DNA of 64,000 bases from Pseudonocardia sp. T1-2H (GTDB lineage: Bacteria > Actinomycetota > Actinomycetes > Mycobacteriales > Pseudonocardiaceae). Every line of letters starts with the position of its first letter. Positions within the stretch are counted from its first letter, which is position 1. Where the stretch lies: NCBI RefSeq assembly GCF_038039215.1, contig NZ_JBBPCL010000001.1:4030001-4094000 (forward strand). The letters run 5' to 3'. Both the position numbers and the translations under genes were made by a program. The notes beneath the pieces were generated by a model that was given only the letters and a program-made list of their open reading frames with translations, did not search any database and was not told where the DNA came from. Shown here in pieces: positions 1-10,820 of this stretch.

Positions 1-528
1 CTCAGCGCGCCGTCGATGATCGTGAACTGGCTGTCGCTCCCCACCGGCGTCGGCGAGTTCGTGCACACCGCCATCGGCGGGATCGCGACGCTGCCCAAGC
101 AGCCGTTCATCAACGTCGCCCGCGTGATCGGCGGGATCGGCCTCGCCGCGATCTTCGTCGTCCAGTGGTGGCGTTCCCGCGAGGGCGGGCCGGACGCGAT
201 CCGCCGGGCCGGCATCGTGCTCGTCGCCGTCGCCCTGCTCTCCCCCGCGACGCTGCCCTGGTACCTGAGCTGGGGCATGGCCCTGCTGGCGATGACGGCG
301 TGGAGCGCGCGCGGGCTGCAGTGGCTGGTCTTCGGCTCGCTGTGGCTGGTGATCGTCTACTACCCCAACGGCGAGGCGGGCCTCTACAACTGGGGCTACC
401 TGGCCGTCTGCGCGGTACTGGCCGCCCTGGCCTCGGTGTCCCTGCTCCGGCCGGACCCCCTCGGGCTGGGCCGCTCCCGGGCCGTCCCGGCCGAACCCGC
501 GCCCGCGCGTGCCGACGCGGCAGGCTGA
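1..528 (+). CDS. mptA: Alpha-(1->6)-mannopyranosyltransferase, MptA-like, C-terminal part (5' end outside window)
   Basis: This is the last 175 residues of a polytopic membrane glycosyltransferase; the frame is open to base 1. Known family role: polyprenyl-phosphomannose-dependent extension of the alpha-1,6-mannan core of lipomannan on the outer face of the membrane. Visible are hydrophobic segments such as [20 protein letters not shown], a segment rich in W and Y ([17 protein letters not shown]) and a short Ala/Pro-rich tail. The assignment rests on this C-terminal pattern and on context: the next genes match the Rv2174-Rv2175c-pknL order of Mycobacterium tuberculosis, where Rv2174 is mptA. 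MptB is a possible alternative paralogue. The stop overlaps the start of the next gene by 20 nt, suggesting co-transcription. Confidence 0.75.
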   Translation, partial: LSAPSMIVNWLSLPTGVGEFVHTAIGGIATLPKQPFINVARVIGGIGLAAIFVVQWWRSREGGPDAIRRAGIVLVAVALLSPATLPWYLSWGMALLAMTAWSARGLQWLVFGSLWLVIVYYPNGEAGLYNWGYLAVCAVLAALASVSLLRPDPLGLGRSRAVPAEPAPARADAAG

Positions 529-1444
529 GCTCGACGCCGCCGGGATCACGGATCCGGCGCTGCGGGCCGCGTACACGACCTGCCGCGCGCTGAACTCCGC
601 CCACGGGCGCACGTACTTCCTCGCCACCCGCCTGCTGTCCCCGGACCGCCGGCCGGCGATCCACGCGTTGTACGGCTTCGCGCGGTACGCGGACGAGATC
701 GTCGACGACCTGTCCGACGGCCGGGACGCCGAGGCGCGGGCCGAGGCGCTCGAGGACCTGGGCGTCGACCTCGTGGCCGCGTTCGACGGGGCGGCCGTCG
801 AATCGCCGGTGATCACCGCTGTCGCGGACACCGTGCGCCGCTACGGGATCGACCGGGCCCTCTTCGCGGCGTTCCTCTCGTCGATGCGGATGGACACGCA
901 CGTCACCGGCTACCCGACCACCGCCCACCTGGGCCGCTACGTGTACGGCTCCGCGGCGGTGATCGGCCTGCAGGTGCTCCCGGTGCTCGGGACCGTGGTC
1001 CCCCGGACGGAGGCCGAGGGCCCCGCCGCGGCCCTCGGCGTCGCCTTCCAGATGACGAACTTCCTCCGCGACGTCGGCGAGGACCTGGACCGCGGCCGCG
1101 TCTACCTACCGGCGGACGAGCTGGCCGCGTTCGGCGTGGACCGGGAGCTGTTGCTGTGGTGCCGGCGCACCCGGCGCACGGACCGCCGCGTCCGCCGGGC
1201 GCTGGCCCACCTCGTCGCGACGACGCGGGCGACCTACCGCCGGGCCGCGCCGGGTGTCGCGATGCTGCATCCGGCATCGCGGGACTGCGTGGCCTGCGCG
1301 TTCACCCTCTACGGCGACATCCTGGACGAGATCGTGGCCGCGGACTACGCCGTGGTGAACCGTCGGGTCGTCGTGCCGGACCGGCGGCGGGCGGCCGTGG
1401 CGCTGCCCCGGCTGGTCCGCGCCCTCGGCGCCCGTGCGCGGTAG
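509..1444 (+). CDS. Phytoene/squalene synthase family protein
   Basis: A 311-residue trans-isoprenyl head-to-head synthase, starting at a GTG inside the 3' end of the mannosyltransferase gene. Both Asp-rich, Mg-diphosphate-binding motifs are present: YADEIVDDL near residue 70 and [14 protein letters not shown] near residue 190. Also seen are the [13 protein letters not shown] entry region ([11 protein letters not shown]) and the second-helix segment NFLRDVGED. Members condense two prenyl diphosphates into phytoene or squalene-type products. No desaturase or other carotenoid gene is adjacent, so the product is unknown. In M. tuberculosis the corresponding neighbour of mptA is a prenyl diphosphate synthase (idsA2), so isoprenoid supply next to the lipoglycan gene is a shared theme, but with a different enzyme. 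Confidence 0.8.
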   Translation: MPTRQAELDAAGITDPALRAAYTTCRALNSAHGRTYFLATRLLSPDRRPAIHALYGFARYADEIVDDLSDGRDAEARAEALEDLGVDLVAAFDGAAVESPVITAVADTVRRYGIDRALFAAFLSSMRMDTHVTGYPTTAHLGRYVYGSAAVIGLQVLPVLGTVVPRTEAEGPAAALGVAFQMTNFLRDVGEDLDRGRVYLPADELAAFGVDRELLLWCRRTRRTDRRVRRALAHLVATTRATYRRAAPGVAMLHPASRDCVACAFTLYGDILDEIVAADYAVVNRRVVVPDRRRAAVALPRLVRALGARAR

Positions 1445-1502
1445 GTCGCCCGCGGGGCACCACCTGACGCCCACGAGCGGCGGAGGGGCGGCTGGGACAG
1501 CC

Positions 1503-1874
1503 CTAGAACGCCATCGCCTGCGCGCGGCGCTTGATCTCGCGGTGCCGGCCCTCCACGAGGGCGTCGATCGGCGCGCCGGGCAGCGTCTCGTCCGCCTGGA
1601 ACAGCCAGCGCAGGATGTCCGGGTCCGAGTAGCCGCCGTCGCGCAGCACGGTGATCGTGCCCGGCAGGCCCTTCACCACCTCGGCCTCGACGAGGAACGC
1701 CGCCGGGATCACCGCGGTGCCGTCCTTCTTGAACGACAGCAGCTGGCCGTCCCGCACCAGCTGGTGGACCCGGGTCACAGGGATCCCCATCGTGGCGGCG
1801 ACGTCCGACACGGGGATGGTCTCGATCTCGTCGGGCAGAACCGACGCGGATGTCGATGAAGAAACCTCACTCAC
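1503..1874 (-). CDS. Rv2175c-like DNA-binding protein (PknL substrate family)
   Basis: A 123-residue protein with an N-terminal winged-helix segment (VSDVAATMGIPVTRVHQLVRDGQLLSFKKDG) and a C-terminal alpha-helical half (GYSDPDILRWLFQADETLPG). It matches the actinobacterial family of Rv2175c, which in M. tuberculosis is phosphorylated by PknL and binds DNA; the divergent pknL next door supports this. The GTG at 1874 is preferred: GGAAGG lies about 12 nt upstream and the family begins close to this point. The frame stays open to 1967, but the extra 31 residues are basic and look like translated intergenic DNA. The Ser/Thr-rich N-terminus (SEVSSSTSASV) is a plausible phosphorylation region, by analogy only. 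Confidence 0.85.
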   Translation of the reverse strand: MSEVSSSTSASVLPDEIETIPVSDVAATMGIPVTRVHQLVRDGQLLSFKKDGTAVIPAAFLVEAEVVKGLPGTITVLRDGGYSDPDILRWLFQADETLPGAPIDALVEGRHREIKRRAQAMAF

Positions 1875-1935
1875 ACGGGACAGCCTTCCACAGCACCGCA
1901 GGCGACGGGAGCCACCGGGCAGGGCGATAACCGCG

Positions 1936-1953
1936 CGACGGTACCGTCGAGGG
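1936..1953 (+). promoter_or_regulatory. Perfect 14-nt palindrome carrying the pknL -10 element
   Basis: CGACGGTACCGTCG (1936-1949) is a perfect palindrome. It contains TACCGT at 1942-1947, six bases before the pknL GTG, so the transcript is probably leaderless. The palindrome sits in the 79-bp gap between pknL and the divergent Rv2175c-like gene, which makes it a candidate operator. Binding by the Rv2175c-like protein is inference. Confidence 0.5.
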
Positions 1954-3707
1954 GTGAACGCCCCCACCGGTTCGGCAGGAGCGCTGCTGGACGCGCGCTA
2001 CCGTCTGGGCCCGGTGATCGCCCGCGGCGGCATGTCCACGGTGTACCGCGGGACGGACACCCGGCTGGACCGCCCGGTGGCGATCAAGATCATGGATCCG
2101 CGGATGGCGGCCGATCCCGCCTTCCGCACCCGGTTCGAGCGCGAGGCCCGCTCCGCCGCCCGGATCGACCATCCCTGCGTCGTCGACGTCCACGACCAGG
2201 GCCGCTTCGAGCCCCCGGGCGCCGATCCCACGCTCTTCCTCGTCATGGAGCTCGTGGAGGGCGGCACGCTGCGGGACGTGCTGCGCCGGCGCGGCGCCCT
2301 CGGCGTCCCCGCGGCCGTGGCGGTGATGGAGCCGGTCCTCGCCGGCCTCGCCCAGGCCCACCTCCTCCACATGGTGCACCGGGACGTCAAACCGGAGAAC
2401 GTGCTCATCTCGCGCGCCGGCGAGGTCAAGGTCGCGGACTTCGGGCTGGTCACCGCGGCCGCGGAGGCGGGCGTGAGTCACGCGGGGATGATCCTCGGGA
2501 CGATGGCCTACCTCTCGCCCGAGCAGGTCACCACGGGCCAGGCGGACGCCCGCAGCGACGTCTACGCCGCCGGGGTGCTGTTCTACGAGCTCCTGACGGG
2601 CGCGCCGCCCTACTCCGGGGACCACGCGCTCTCCGTCGCCTACCGGCACGTGAACGACGACGTGCCGCCGCCGTCCGCGATCGCCACCGAGGTCCCGCCC
2701 GAGCTCGACGAGCTGGTCCGCCGGGCGACGTCCCGCGACCCCGCGCTGCGGCCACCGGACGCGGGGGCGTTCCTCGCCGAGCTGGGGCACGTCCGCCGGC
2801 TGCTGGCGATCCCCCGGGTGCCGGTCCCGCAGCCGCCGCCCCCACCCGTCGAGGAGCAGGACACCGTTCCCGCGGCGTCCCGTCCTGCCGGCCCCGGGCC
2901 GGGAGGCACCCGGGCCATGAGCCGCGAGGTGCCGGCGCCGGCCGCCACCGGGACGTCGGTCGCCCCACGGCCCGAGGTCCTGGGGGACCACCGGATCGCC
3001 CGGCGCCGCAGCCGCCGGGTGTTCGCGCTCTGGATCGTGGTCGTGCTGCTCCTCGGGCTCGCCGTCGGCACGGCCGCGTGGTGGCTCGGCAGCGGCCGCT
3101 GGACGGCCATGCCGTCGGTGGTCGGGCTGGACCGGACCGCGGCCGAGCAGGTGCTCGCCGAGGCGGACCTGGTCGTCTCGGTCACCGAGGTGCACCGGGA
3201 CGACGTGGCCGCGGACGTCGTCGCGGAGACCACCCCCGGCGCCGCGGCCCGGCTGCTGCGGGGCAGCCCCGTCACGCTGACCGTGTCGAGCGGACGCCCG
3301 GTCGTGCCCGCCATCGCGCCCGGGGTGACCGTCGCGGCCGCCGAGCAGACCGTCCGGGACGCCGAGCTCACGCCCGTCCGGTCCACTGCGGCCGCCGAGT
3401 TCAGCGAGACCGTGCCCGAAGGGGCCGTCGTCCGGACGGATCCGGCGGCGGGAGCCGCGCTGCCGATCGGCGGCACGGTGACGCTCGTGGTCAGCAAGGG
3501 CGTCCCGCCGCCCCCCGAGGTGCGGGTGCCCCAGGTGACCGGCGAACGCCTCGACGACGCCCGCGCCGCCCTCGCAGACGCCGGCCTGGACGTCGAGGTC
3601 GAGAAGCGCTTCCCGTTCGGCCGCCGCAACGGGATCGTGGTGGACCAGAGCCCCGGCTCGGGGAGTCCGTCGAGCCGGGGACCACGGTCACGCTCTCGGT
3701 CTTCTAG
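1954..3707 (+). CDS. pknL: Ser/Thr protein kinase PknL with three PASTA domains (apparent frameshift near 3660)
   Basis: Cytoplasmic kinase domain (residues about 10-280) with a Gly-rich loop (ARGGMSTVYRG), lysine in AIKIMD, HRD loop (VHRDVKPENVLI, about 140) and DFG (about 161). A Pro-rich linker, one membrane helix (ALWIVVVLLLGLAVG, about 360) and three extracellular PASTA repeats (about 385-445, 447-514, 520-585) follow. The M. tuberculosis PknL is shorter and, as I recall, lacks PASTA repeats. The frame is lost inside the third PASTA repeat at a G run (3660-3663): adding one G restores GESVEPGTTVTLSVF and a stop at 3705-3707, so an assembly error is the likeliest cause. The start is the GTG at 1954, six bases after a -10 hexamer. 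The frame extends upstream, but that part overlaps the divergent gene. Confidence 0.85.
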
Positions 3708-3844
3708 CCGCCCTCGAGCGGCGACGGGGCGCCGGCCGGGCCGGCACGGCGATCATGGGCAGCGGGTCGCTCCGACCGCCGATCGAGCGGCCCTTCGCCC
3801 GTGATCAACCCGGGATCCGCCCCGGCCGGACGAACCTCGAAGCC

Positions 3845-5490
<1,646 letters not shown>

Positions 5491-5493
5491 CGG

Positions 5494-5982
5494 CTACGGG
5501 GTGGGGACGCTTGCCTCGATGGTCTGCCAGCGGCGGAGGTTGAGGCGGGCGTCCGCGAGGGCGTCGTGGGCGTCCGACGACGGGGGCGGGAGCGGGGGCT
5601 TCCCCGCCTCCTCCCAGCGCTGGCGCAGCTCCCGGGTGAAGCGGGGCAGCGCGCGGGGCAGGGCCGGCATCGCTCCCCAGAGCTGGCACAGCGCGACGTG
5701 GTCGTACGCGGCGATCCACGCCCACAGCTCGACCTCGCCGGGGGCGGAGGTGAGGAAGCGCAGCAGGTCCCGCTTGATCGCGTCCCGGGAACGCCAGGCC
5801 GGATCGGCGGGCGACGGCAGCTTGGGCAGCACATTGGCGCGCACCCACGCCCCGGCCCGCCCGGGGTCGAACTCCGTGGAGACCGCGTAGAACTCACGGC
5901 CGTCCTCGCCGACGACACCGATCGACACCAGCTCGATCGTCGTACCGTCCTCGATGAACTCGGTGTCGTAGAAGAAGCGCAT
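5494..5982 (-). CDS. 3'-5' exoribonuclease, Rv2179c-like (RNase T fold)
   Basis: A 162-residue protein starting MRFFYDTEFIEDG, which carries the first DEDD acidic pair (D6, E8). Further acidic residues occur in AAYDHVALCQLWG and DAHDALADARLNL, where the histidine precedes the last catalytic Asp as expected for DEDDh-type enzymes. Size and motifs match the actinobacterial family of Rv2179c, described as a 3'-5' exoribonuclease, and the gene keeps its position just upstream of aroG. The start is ATG 5982. The two genes are separated by the inverted 22-bp arrays, so co-transcription is uncertain. Confidence 0.85.
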   Translation of the reverse strand: MRFFYDTEFIEDGTTIELVSIGVVGEDGREFYAVSTEFDPGRAGAWVRANVLPKLPSPADPAWRSRDAIKRDLLRFLTSAPGEVELWAWIAAYDHVALCQLWGAMPALPRALPRFTRELRQRWEEAGKPPLPPPSSDAHDALADARLNLRRWQTIEASVPTP

Positions 5983-6099
5983 GCCAACCCTTTCCGACCA
6001 GCCCGGATGCTACGACGAGCTGCGACGGGGCGGCGCACCGGACGCGCCCGGGAGTGACGCAGTCGAGCCGATCGGGGGTATCAGCGGTCCCGCGGAGCC

Positions 6100-6540
6100 C
6101 ACCGCGACCACGACGACGGTCGCCGTGCGGCTCCGGGACGCCCAGGTCGCCCAGGCCTACGCCGAGTCCTTCGCCGAGTTCTCCCGGCGGAACCCGGACG
6201 TGACGTCGCCCTGGACGTCGTGCCGTTCGCGGACTACTTCCCGACCCTGCCGGACACGCTCGCCGGCGGCACCGCGGAGACGTGTTCTGACCGAACTCCT
6301 CCTACCCCGGCGAAGGACACGCTGCTGCCGGCCGCCCAGCAGGGCTTCTTCGACCACCGGCAGGGCCGCGGCGTCGACACGCGCTGGTTCGGCGAGGCCG
6401 GCGGCACCGCGACGGCCGAGGCCCCGACGGGCCCGCGGTTCGGCGCCGGGGCGAAGGCGTTCCAGCCCGTGCCGGCCGGACGCCCGTCGGCCCGGGCCTG
6501 CAGGCCGCGCAAGAGCGGCCGACGGGGCGATCCGGTAGGG
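6100..6540 (+). pseudogene. Decayed extracellular solute-binding protein (sugar ABC transporter type)
   Basis: Two pieces can be read. One frame gives VAVRLRDAQVAQAYAESFAEFSRRNPDV. After a single-base slip near 6203, another gives VVPFADYFPTLPDTLAGGTAE. Together they resemble the mature N-terminus of family 1 sugar-binding proteins. After about 6280 the sequence jumps to a short C-terminal-like stretch (TLLPAAQQGFFDHR, then TRWFGEAGGTATAEAPTG), so most of the middle is missing. No signal peptide or start codon is present and no transporter genes are nearby. I read it as a remnant; the family label comes from the N-terminal motif only. Confidence 0.5.
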
Positions 6541-6542
6541 CC

Positions 6543-7271
6543 TCAGCTCGCCTTGGTGTCCGGCAGCCGGGCCGCCTCCTCCGCCTTCGCGGCCTTCGCG
6601 GCCTTCTCCTTCACCGAGGCGGCGTAGAGGTCCACATAGGTCTGCCCGGACAGCTCCATCAGCGAGTACATGATCTCGTCCGTCATCGACCGCTCGATGA
6701 ACCGGTCTCCCGCCATGCCCTCGTAGCGGCTGAAGTCCAGCGGCTGACCGATCTTGACGTGTACGTGGTGCGGCCGCCACATCCGGGAGCCGATCGGGTT
6801 GACCTCGTCGGTACCGATCATCGCCACCGGGATCACCGGGACGCCGGCCTCCAGGGCCATCCGGGCCACGCCGGTCTTGCCCTTGTAGAGCCGCCCGTCC
6901 GGCGAGCGCGTGCCCTCCGGGTAGATCCCGAGCAGCTTGCCCTCCTTCAGCAGCCGGATGGCGGTGTCCATGGCGGCCTGGGCCGCGGACCCCCCGGACC
7001 GGTCCACCGGGACCTGCCCGACGCCGGTGAAGAAGATCTTCTTGAGCCGGCCGAGGATCCCGGGCTCGGTGAAGTACTCCCGCTTCGCCAGGAAGGTGAT
7101 CCGCCGCGGCACCTGCAACGGCAGGAAGAACGAGTCCGCGACGGCGAGATGGTTGCTGGCCAAGATCGCCCCACCCTGCGCGGGGACGTGTTCGAGCCCC
7201 TCGATGGTGGGACGGCAGTAGAGCCGGAGGAGCGGACCCAGCAGCACGAACTTGGACCACCAGTACAGCAC
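6543..7271 (-). CDS. 1-acyl-sn-glycerol-3-phosphate acyltransferase (PlsC family, Rv2182c-like)
   Basis: A 242-residue membrane-associated acyltransferase that would acylate lysophosphatidate or a related glycerolipid. The NHx4D motif is SNHLAVADS (about residue 40), the substrate-binding EGTRS motif is in YPEGTRSPDGR (about 120), and VPVIPVAMIGTDEV matches the usual fourth block. The C-terminus ends in a Lys/Ala/Glu-rich helix (VKEKAAKAAKAEEAAR). The GTG at 7271 (VLYWWSKFVLLGPLLRL) is chosen because it begins at the conserved hydrophobic start; the longer frame to 7394 adds an Arg-rich, unlikely extension. Position matches Rv2182c. Confidence 0.88.
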   Translation of the reverse strand: MLYWWSKFVLLGPLLRLYCRPTIEGLEHVPAQGGAILASNHLAVADSFFLPLQVPRRITFLAKREYFTEPGILGRLKKIFFTGVGQVPVDRSGGSAAQAAMDTAIRLLKEGKLLGIYPEGTRSPDGRLYKGKTGVARMALEAGVPVIPVAMIGTDEVNPIGSRMWRPHHVHVKIGQPLDFSRYEGMAGDRFIERSMTDEIMYSLMELSGQTYVDLYAASVKEKAAKAAKAEEAARLPDTKAS

Positions 7272-7527
7272 AGTCCGCTGCCTCCTCACCGCGTGAACGG
7301 CAAGCCTACGGACGCCGCGCCCGAAGGGACAACGGGGGCGTTGGACGGCGTGCCTTCGGCCGTCCGGCGCTGGCGCGGACCGATTCGTGAGCAAGGTCTG
7401 CCGCGGTGTGGGCCGACGTGTCAGGATGAAAGGACGCCGTCGCCGACGGCAGTTCCCCGGGAGGATCCATGCGCCTCGACGTGGCCGCGGCAGCGCTGCC
7501 GGTTACCGGACGAGGGGGGGCTGCCGG

Positions 7528-8157
7528 ATGAGCGCCGACGAGGAACGCCGCCCCGGCGCCGGCGAGCCCGGTATCCCCGCGGACGCGTTCGACCGGATCG
7601 TCGAGCAGTGGATGGCCGAGGGCACGGTCCCGGACTGGCCCGCCGACGCCGCCCCGGAGGACCGGGACGCCGACGACCACGAGCTCGAGCACGGGGCCGC
7701 CGAGGACGAGCCCGGGAGCCGCTGGCAGCCCGACCGGTCGCTCGTCGAGTGGTCCACCGAGGAGCTCTTCCGCGAGGAGGAGCGCCGGCGCAACCGGCCC
7801 GAACCGGAGACCCCCGCGCCGCTGCCGCCGGTGACCCACGAGTTCGTCGTCCCGGAGCCGCCACCCAGGGCCCGGCCCCCGCTGCCCGCCGAGGAGGACG
7901 ACCACTTCGTCCCACCCGAGCCGCCGCCGCTGCCCCCGATGGGCCCACCCATCGTGATCGGGCTGGCGCTGATCGTCCTGGGCCTGCTGCTGATCATCCG
8001 GCCGACCTGGATCGGGCTCGGCTCGATCTACGGGCTGCCGCTGGGCCTGCTGTCCCTCGCCGCCGGCCTGAGCTGGCTGGTGCTGCGGCTCTGGAACGGC
8101 GGCCGGTCCGAGGAGACCGCCGACGGCGACGGCCCGGACGACGGGGCCGTCCTCTAG
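7528..8157 (+). CDS. Acidic, proline-rich protein with two C-terminal membrane helices
   Basis: A 209-residue protein of unknown function. Residues 1-130 are charged, rich in Glu, Asp and Pro, and include repeated PPP runs (PEPPPLPPMGPP). Two hydrophobic helices follow (IVIGLALIVLGLLLIIRP and GLPLGLLSLAAGLSWLVLRLW), then an acidic tail. It would sit in the membrane with a long disordered cytoplasmic arm, judging by composition. The start is ATG 7528 with a G-rich Shine-Dalgarno tract (GAGGGGGG) upstream; the frame continues to 7387 but with Arg-rich, non-protein-like sequence. It is convergent with the following sugar kinase gene. Confidence 0.65.
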   Translation: MSADEERRPGAGEPGIPADAFDRIVEQWMAEGTVPDWPADAAPEDRDADDHELEHGAAEDEPGSRWQPDRSLVEWSTEELFREEERRRNRPEPETPAPLPPVTHEFVVPEPPPRARPPLPAEEDDHFVPPEPPPLPPMGPPIVIGLALIVLGLLLIIRPTWIGLGSIYGLPLGLLSLAAGLSWLVLRLWNGGRSEETADGDGPDDGAVL

Positions 8158-8167
8158 CCGGACGCGG

Positions 8168-9138
8168 CTAACGCCGGATCGTCCGCACCGCGGCCACCTG
8201 CTCCCGGGCCAGCTCCGCCGCCCCGACCACCGCGGCGGCGTCCCCGAGCTGCGCGGTCCGGATCCGCGCGAGCGGCCGGTTCCCGGCCCCGGTGACGATC
8301 GACGCGTAGTGCTCGCGGGCCTCGTCGAGGAACAGCGGTGACGACGCGGACACCCCGCCCCCGATCACGACCAGCTCCGGGTCGAACACGTCCGCGACCA
8401 GGGCCAGGCCCTCGCCGAGCCAGCGTCCCATGTCGGCCACCGCGCGCCGGGCGAGCTTGTCCCCCTCGCGCGCGGCGGACGCGACCCGCTGCCCGGTGAC
8501 CCGGCCGGGATCGAGCGCGGCGTCCCGGGCCAGCACCGAGTTCGTGGCGGCGTTGGTCCCGCTCGCCAGCATCTCCGTCGCGGTCGTGGCCAGCGCGGTC
8601 CCGCTGCAGTACCGCTCCCAGCAGCCGCGCTTGCCGCACGCGCAGGGTCGTCCGTCCGGCACCAGCCGGAGGTGGCCCAGCTCGGGGGCGACGCCGTAGG
8701 CGCCCCGGTAGAGCTTTCCGTCGACGAGCAGGGCGCCGCCGATCCCGGTGCCCAGCGCCACGAAGACGACGACCCGGCCGCCGGCGGCCGCGCCGTAGCG
8801 GCGCTCGGCCAGGGCGGCGGCGTTGGCGTCGTGCTCGACGACGACCGGCGTCGCCACCCGTGCGGCGATCCGCTCGGCGACGGGCGCGTCCCGCCACGAG
8901 AGGTGCGGCGCGTACCGCACGAGCCCGCGGTCCGCGTCGATGAAGCCGGCCAGTGCGAGCCCGACGGCCGCGACGGGATGCCGGCCGGCCAGCTCGCCGA
9001 TGCAGCCGACGATGGCGTCCTCGAGAGCGTCGTCGCTGTGCGGGGTGGGCGCCCGGCTGGTGTCCAGCACCTCCCCGGTGGCGTCGACGAGGCCCGCCCG
9101 CACGCTCGTCCCCCGACATCGACCCCGACGGTCAGCAC
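8168..9138 (-). CDS. ROK-family glucokinase (apparent frameshift near 9112)
   Basis: A ROK sugar kinase of about 323 residues. After the frame break the protein is continuous: VVEHDANAAALAER, ALGTGIGGALLVDGKLYRGAYGVAPELGHLRL and the zinc motif CACGKRGCWERYCSG (Cys-rich ROK signature CxCGxxGCxE). The first phosphate-binding motif, VGVDVGGT, is interrupted: VLTVGVDVGG lies in one frame and SVRAGLVDATGEV in the next. One extra G in the G5 run at 9110-9114 rejoins them. The GTG at 9138 is the likely start. Known role of such enzymes: ATP- or polyphosphate-dependent glucose phosphorylation. It has no counterpart at this place in the mycobacterial order. Confidence 0.82.
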
Positions 9139-9166
9139 CTCACACCCGGCTTCCGGCACCCGGCGA

Positions 9167-9511
9167 TCATGCACGGGTCACCGGGATCCGCTGCACGGTA
9201 CGTCCCGGGGGTCGCGGCGGCGTGGGCTGCTCCTCCTGCTCCAGCACCGAGCGCAGCACCGTGAGCAGCCCGGACGTGTGCTCGGCCAGCCGGACGGCGA
9301 GCTCCGGCCGCTCGCCCCGCAGGGCCGCGAGGACCGCGCACACCGGGCAGGTCGTGCAGCTCGCGGGCGTCCCGCCCGTCGCGCCCTCGTCCCGCAGCTT
9401 CTCGACGACGGGCTGGAGCCGGTCCAGCACGGTCAGCGCCAGCTCGCGCAGCTCGTCGCCGAGGTCACCGGAACCGAACCCGTGACCAGGGCAGCTCTCG
9501 TCCGAGGTCAT
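9167..9511 (-). CDS. Conserved actinobacterial protein with CxxCxxC motif, coupled to the ArsA-like ATPase
   Basis: A 114-residue protein whose ATG overlaps the stop of the ArsA-like gene by 4 nt (ATGA), so the two are probably translationally coupled. It has a helical N-terminal part (LGDELRELALTVLDRLQPVVEKLRDEG), a cysteine cluster CTTCPVC near residue 52 that could bind metal, a second helix (LAVRLAEHTSGLLTVLRSVL) and a basic, Pro-rich tail. I do not recognise a characterised family; small proteins of this type are commonly found beside the ArsA-like gene in actinobacteria. Confidence 0.7.
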   Translation of the reverse strand: MTSDESCPGHGFGSGDLGDELRELALTVLDRLQPVVEKLRDEGATGGTPASCTTCPVCAVLAALRGERPELAVRLAEHTSGLLTVLRSVLEQEEQPTPPRPPGRTVQRIPVTRA

Positions 9512-10764
9512 CGCATCCACACCGCGGGATCGGGCGCGAACACGACGACCAGGTCCGTCGCGTGGCCCTCGCCCTCCAGCCGCGCGGAGGTGACCGCGCA
9601 GCGGCGCAGCACCGACGGCAAGCTCACCAGCCGCCGCGTCACCCCGACCGAGACGACGAGCTCGTCGCCCACCCGGGAGAGGTCGAGCGGGCCGTCCGCG
9701 GCCCCGGGCAGGCGTAGGACCAGCTCGAACTCGGAGTCCTTGGACGTGCCCTCCCCCGCGACCCGGCGCACGGTCAGCGCGGGCGGGGCGTCCCGTCCGG
9801 GGCGGGCGACGGGGTCGACGCCCGGCGGGTACAGCGCCGCGGCCAGCTCCAGCAGCGCCGGGACGCCGGTCGGCTCGACCGCCGCGTAGGCCACCGTCTC
9901 GACCGGCAGCGTCCCCGCGCACTCGGCGCGCACCTCGGCGAGGACGGCCTGCTGCTCGGCGTGCCGCTCACGCAGCCAGCGCGCCGTCGGGCCGCGCAGG
10001 GACGGCGGCGGCGCGGGCATGACCCGGTTGGCGACCAGTCCGTCCACGCGCAGGTCGTGCAGGGCGAGCGCGGTCAGCGTGCGGCGGGTCTCGGCCGCGA
10101 CCACCCGCTCGGGCGTCGTCACGAGCCGGATGCTCGTCCGGTCGCGGTCGGCGAGCAGGGCCCGCAGGCCCGTGAGCTGCGCGGCGAGCTGGTCCAGGGC
10201 GTCGATCGTGCGGTCCCAGCCGGCGGCGGTCGGGCTGCCCGGCCGGCCCCCGGCGAGCCCGGCGAGCATCCCGCGTACGGCGCGGCGGTGGGCGGGGAAG
10301 AGCCGTTCGAGGTACCCGGCGAGCGCCTCGGGCAGGCCGAGCAGGCGCAGGGTCTCGGCGGTGGGGCCGCAGTCCACGACCACGACGTCCCAGAGGCCGG
10401 TCTCGGCGAGCCGGCGGATCTCGGCCAGTGCCAGCAGGTCCTCGACGCCGGGCAGCACGGTCAGCTCGTCCGCCATCAGCTCGTCGACGCCGGCGCCGGC
10501 GAGCATCGTCCGCAGGTGGCCCTGCAGATCGGTCCACGCGCCGTCGACCAGGGCCCGGGTGTCGACGTGGGCGGCGAACAGGCCGCCCTCGAGCTCGCCG
10601 GGCTCACCGTCCAGGTCCGCGCCCAGCGCGTCCCCGAGGGAGTGTGCCGGATCCGTGGAGACCACCAGGGACTTGCGGCCGGCGCGGGCGAGATGGGCAG
10701 CCGTGGCCGCGGCCAGGGTCGTCTTGCCGACGCCCCCCTTGCCGGTGAACAGCACCACGCGCAC
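9508..10764 (-). CDS. ArsA/GET3-like P-loop ATPase (Rv2184c-like)
   Basis: A 418-residue ATPase with a deviant Walker A motif at the very N-terminus (TGKGGVGKTTLAAATAAHLA), a switch I-like STDPAHSLGDAL and a VVDCGPTAETLRLL switch II region. The C-terminal part resembles the small all-beta domain added to actinobacterial ArsA-like proteins (FELVLRLPGA, VGDELVVSVGVTRRLVSLP). No ars or tail-anchor partner is nearby, so arsenite transport is unlikely; the substrate is unknown. GTG 10764 (VRVVLFTGKGGVGK) is the start; the frame runs further upstream but overlaps unrelated sequence. Position equals Rv2184c. Confidence 0.88.
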   Translation of the reverse strand: MRVVLFTGKGGVGKTTLAAATAAHLARAGRKSLVVSTDPAHSLGDALGADLDGEPGELEGGLFAAHVDTRALVDGAWTDLQGHLRTMLAGAGVDELMADELTVLPGVEDLLALAEIRRLAETGLWDVVVVDCGPTAETLRLLGLPEALAGYLERLFPAHRRAVRGMLAGLAGGRPGSPTAAGWDRTIDALDQLAAQLTGLRALLADRDRTSIRLVTTPERVVAAETRRTLTALALHDLRVDGLVANRVMPAPPPSLRGPTARWLRERHAEQQAVLAEVRAECAGTLPVETVAYAAVEPTGVPALLELAAALYPPGVDPVARPGRDAPPALTVRRVAGEGTSKDSEFELVLRLPGAADGPLDLSRVGDELVVSVGVTRRLVSLPSVLRRCAVTSARLEGEGHATDLVVVFAPDPAVWMR

Positions 10765-10820
10765 CGGCGGAGCGTAACCGTCGGGACGGTGTGGAGGGTG
10801 CAGGGACCCGCTGGCCGGGA

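Noticed and set aside
3751..3808. Third copy of the CATGATC repeat near the pknL end
   Set aside because: GATCAT and GTGATCAA occur, but the internal GCCGGAC/TTC/GGCYGG blocks are missing.
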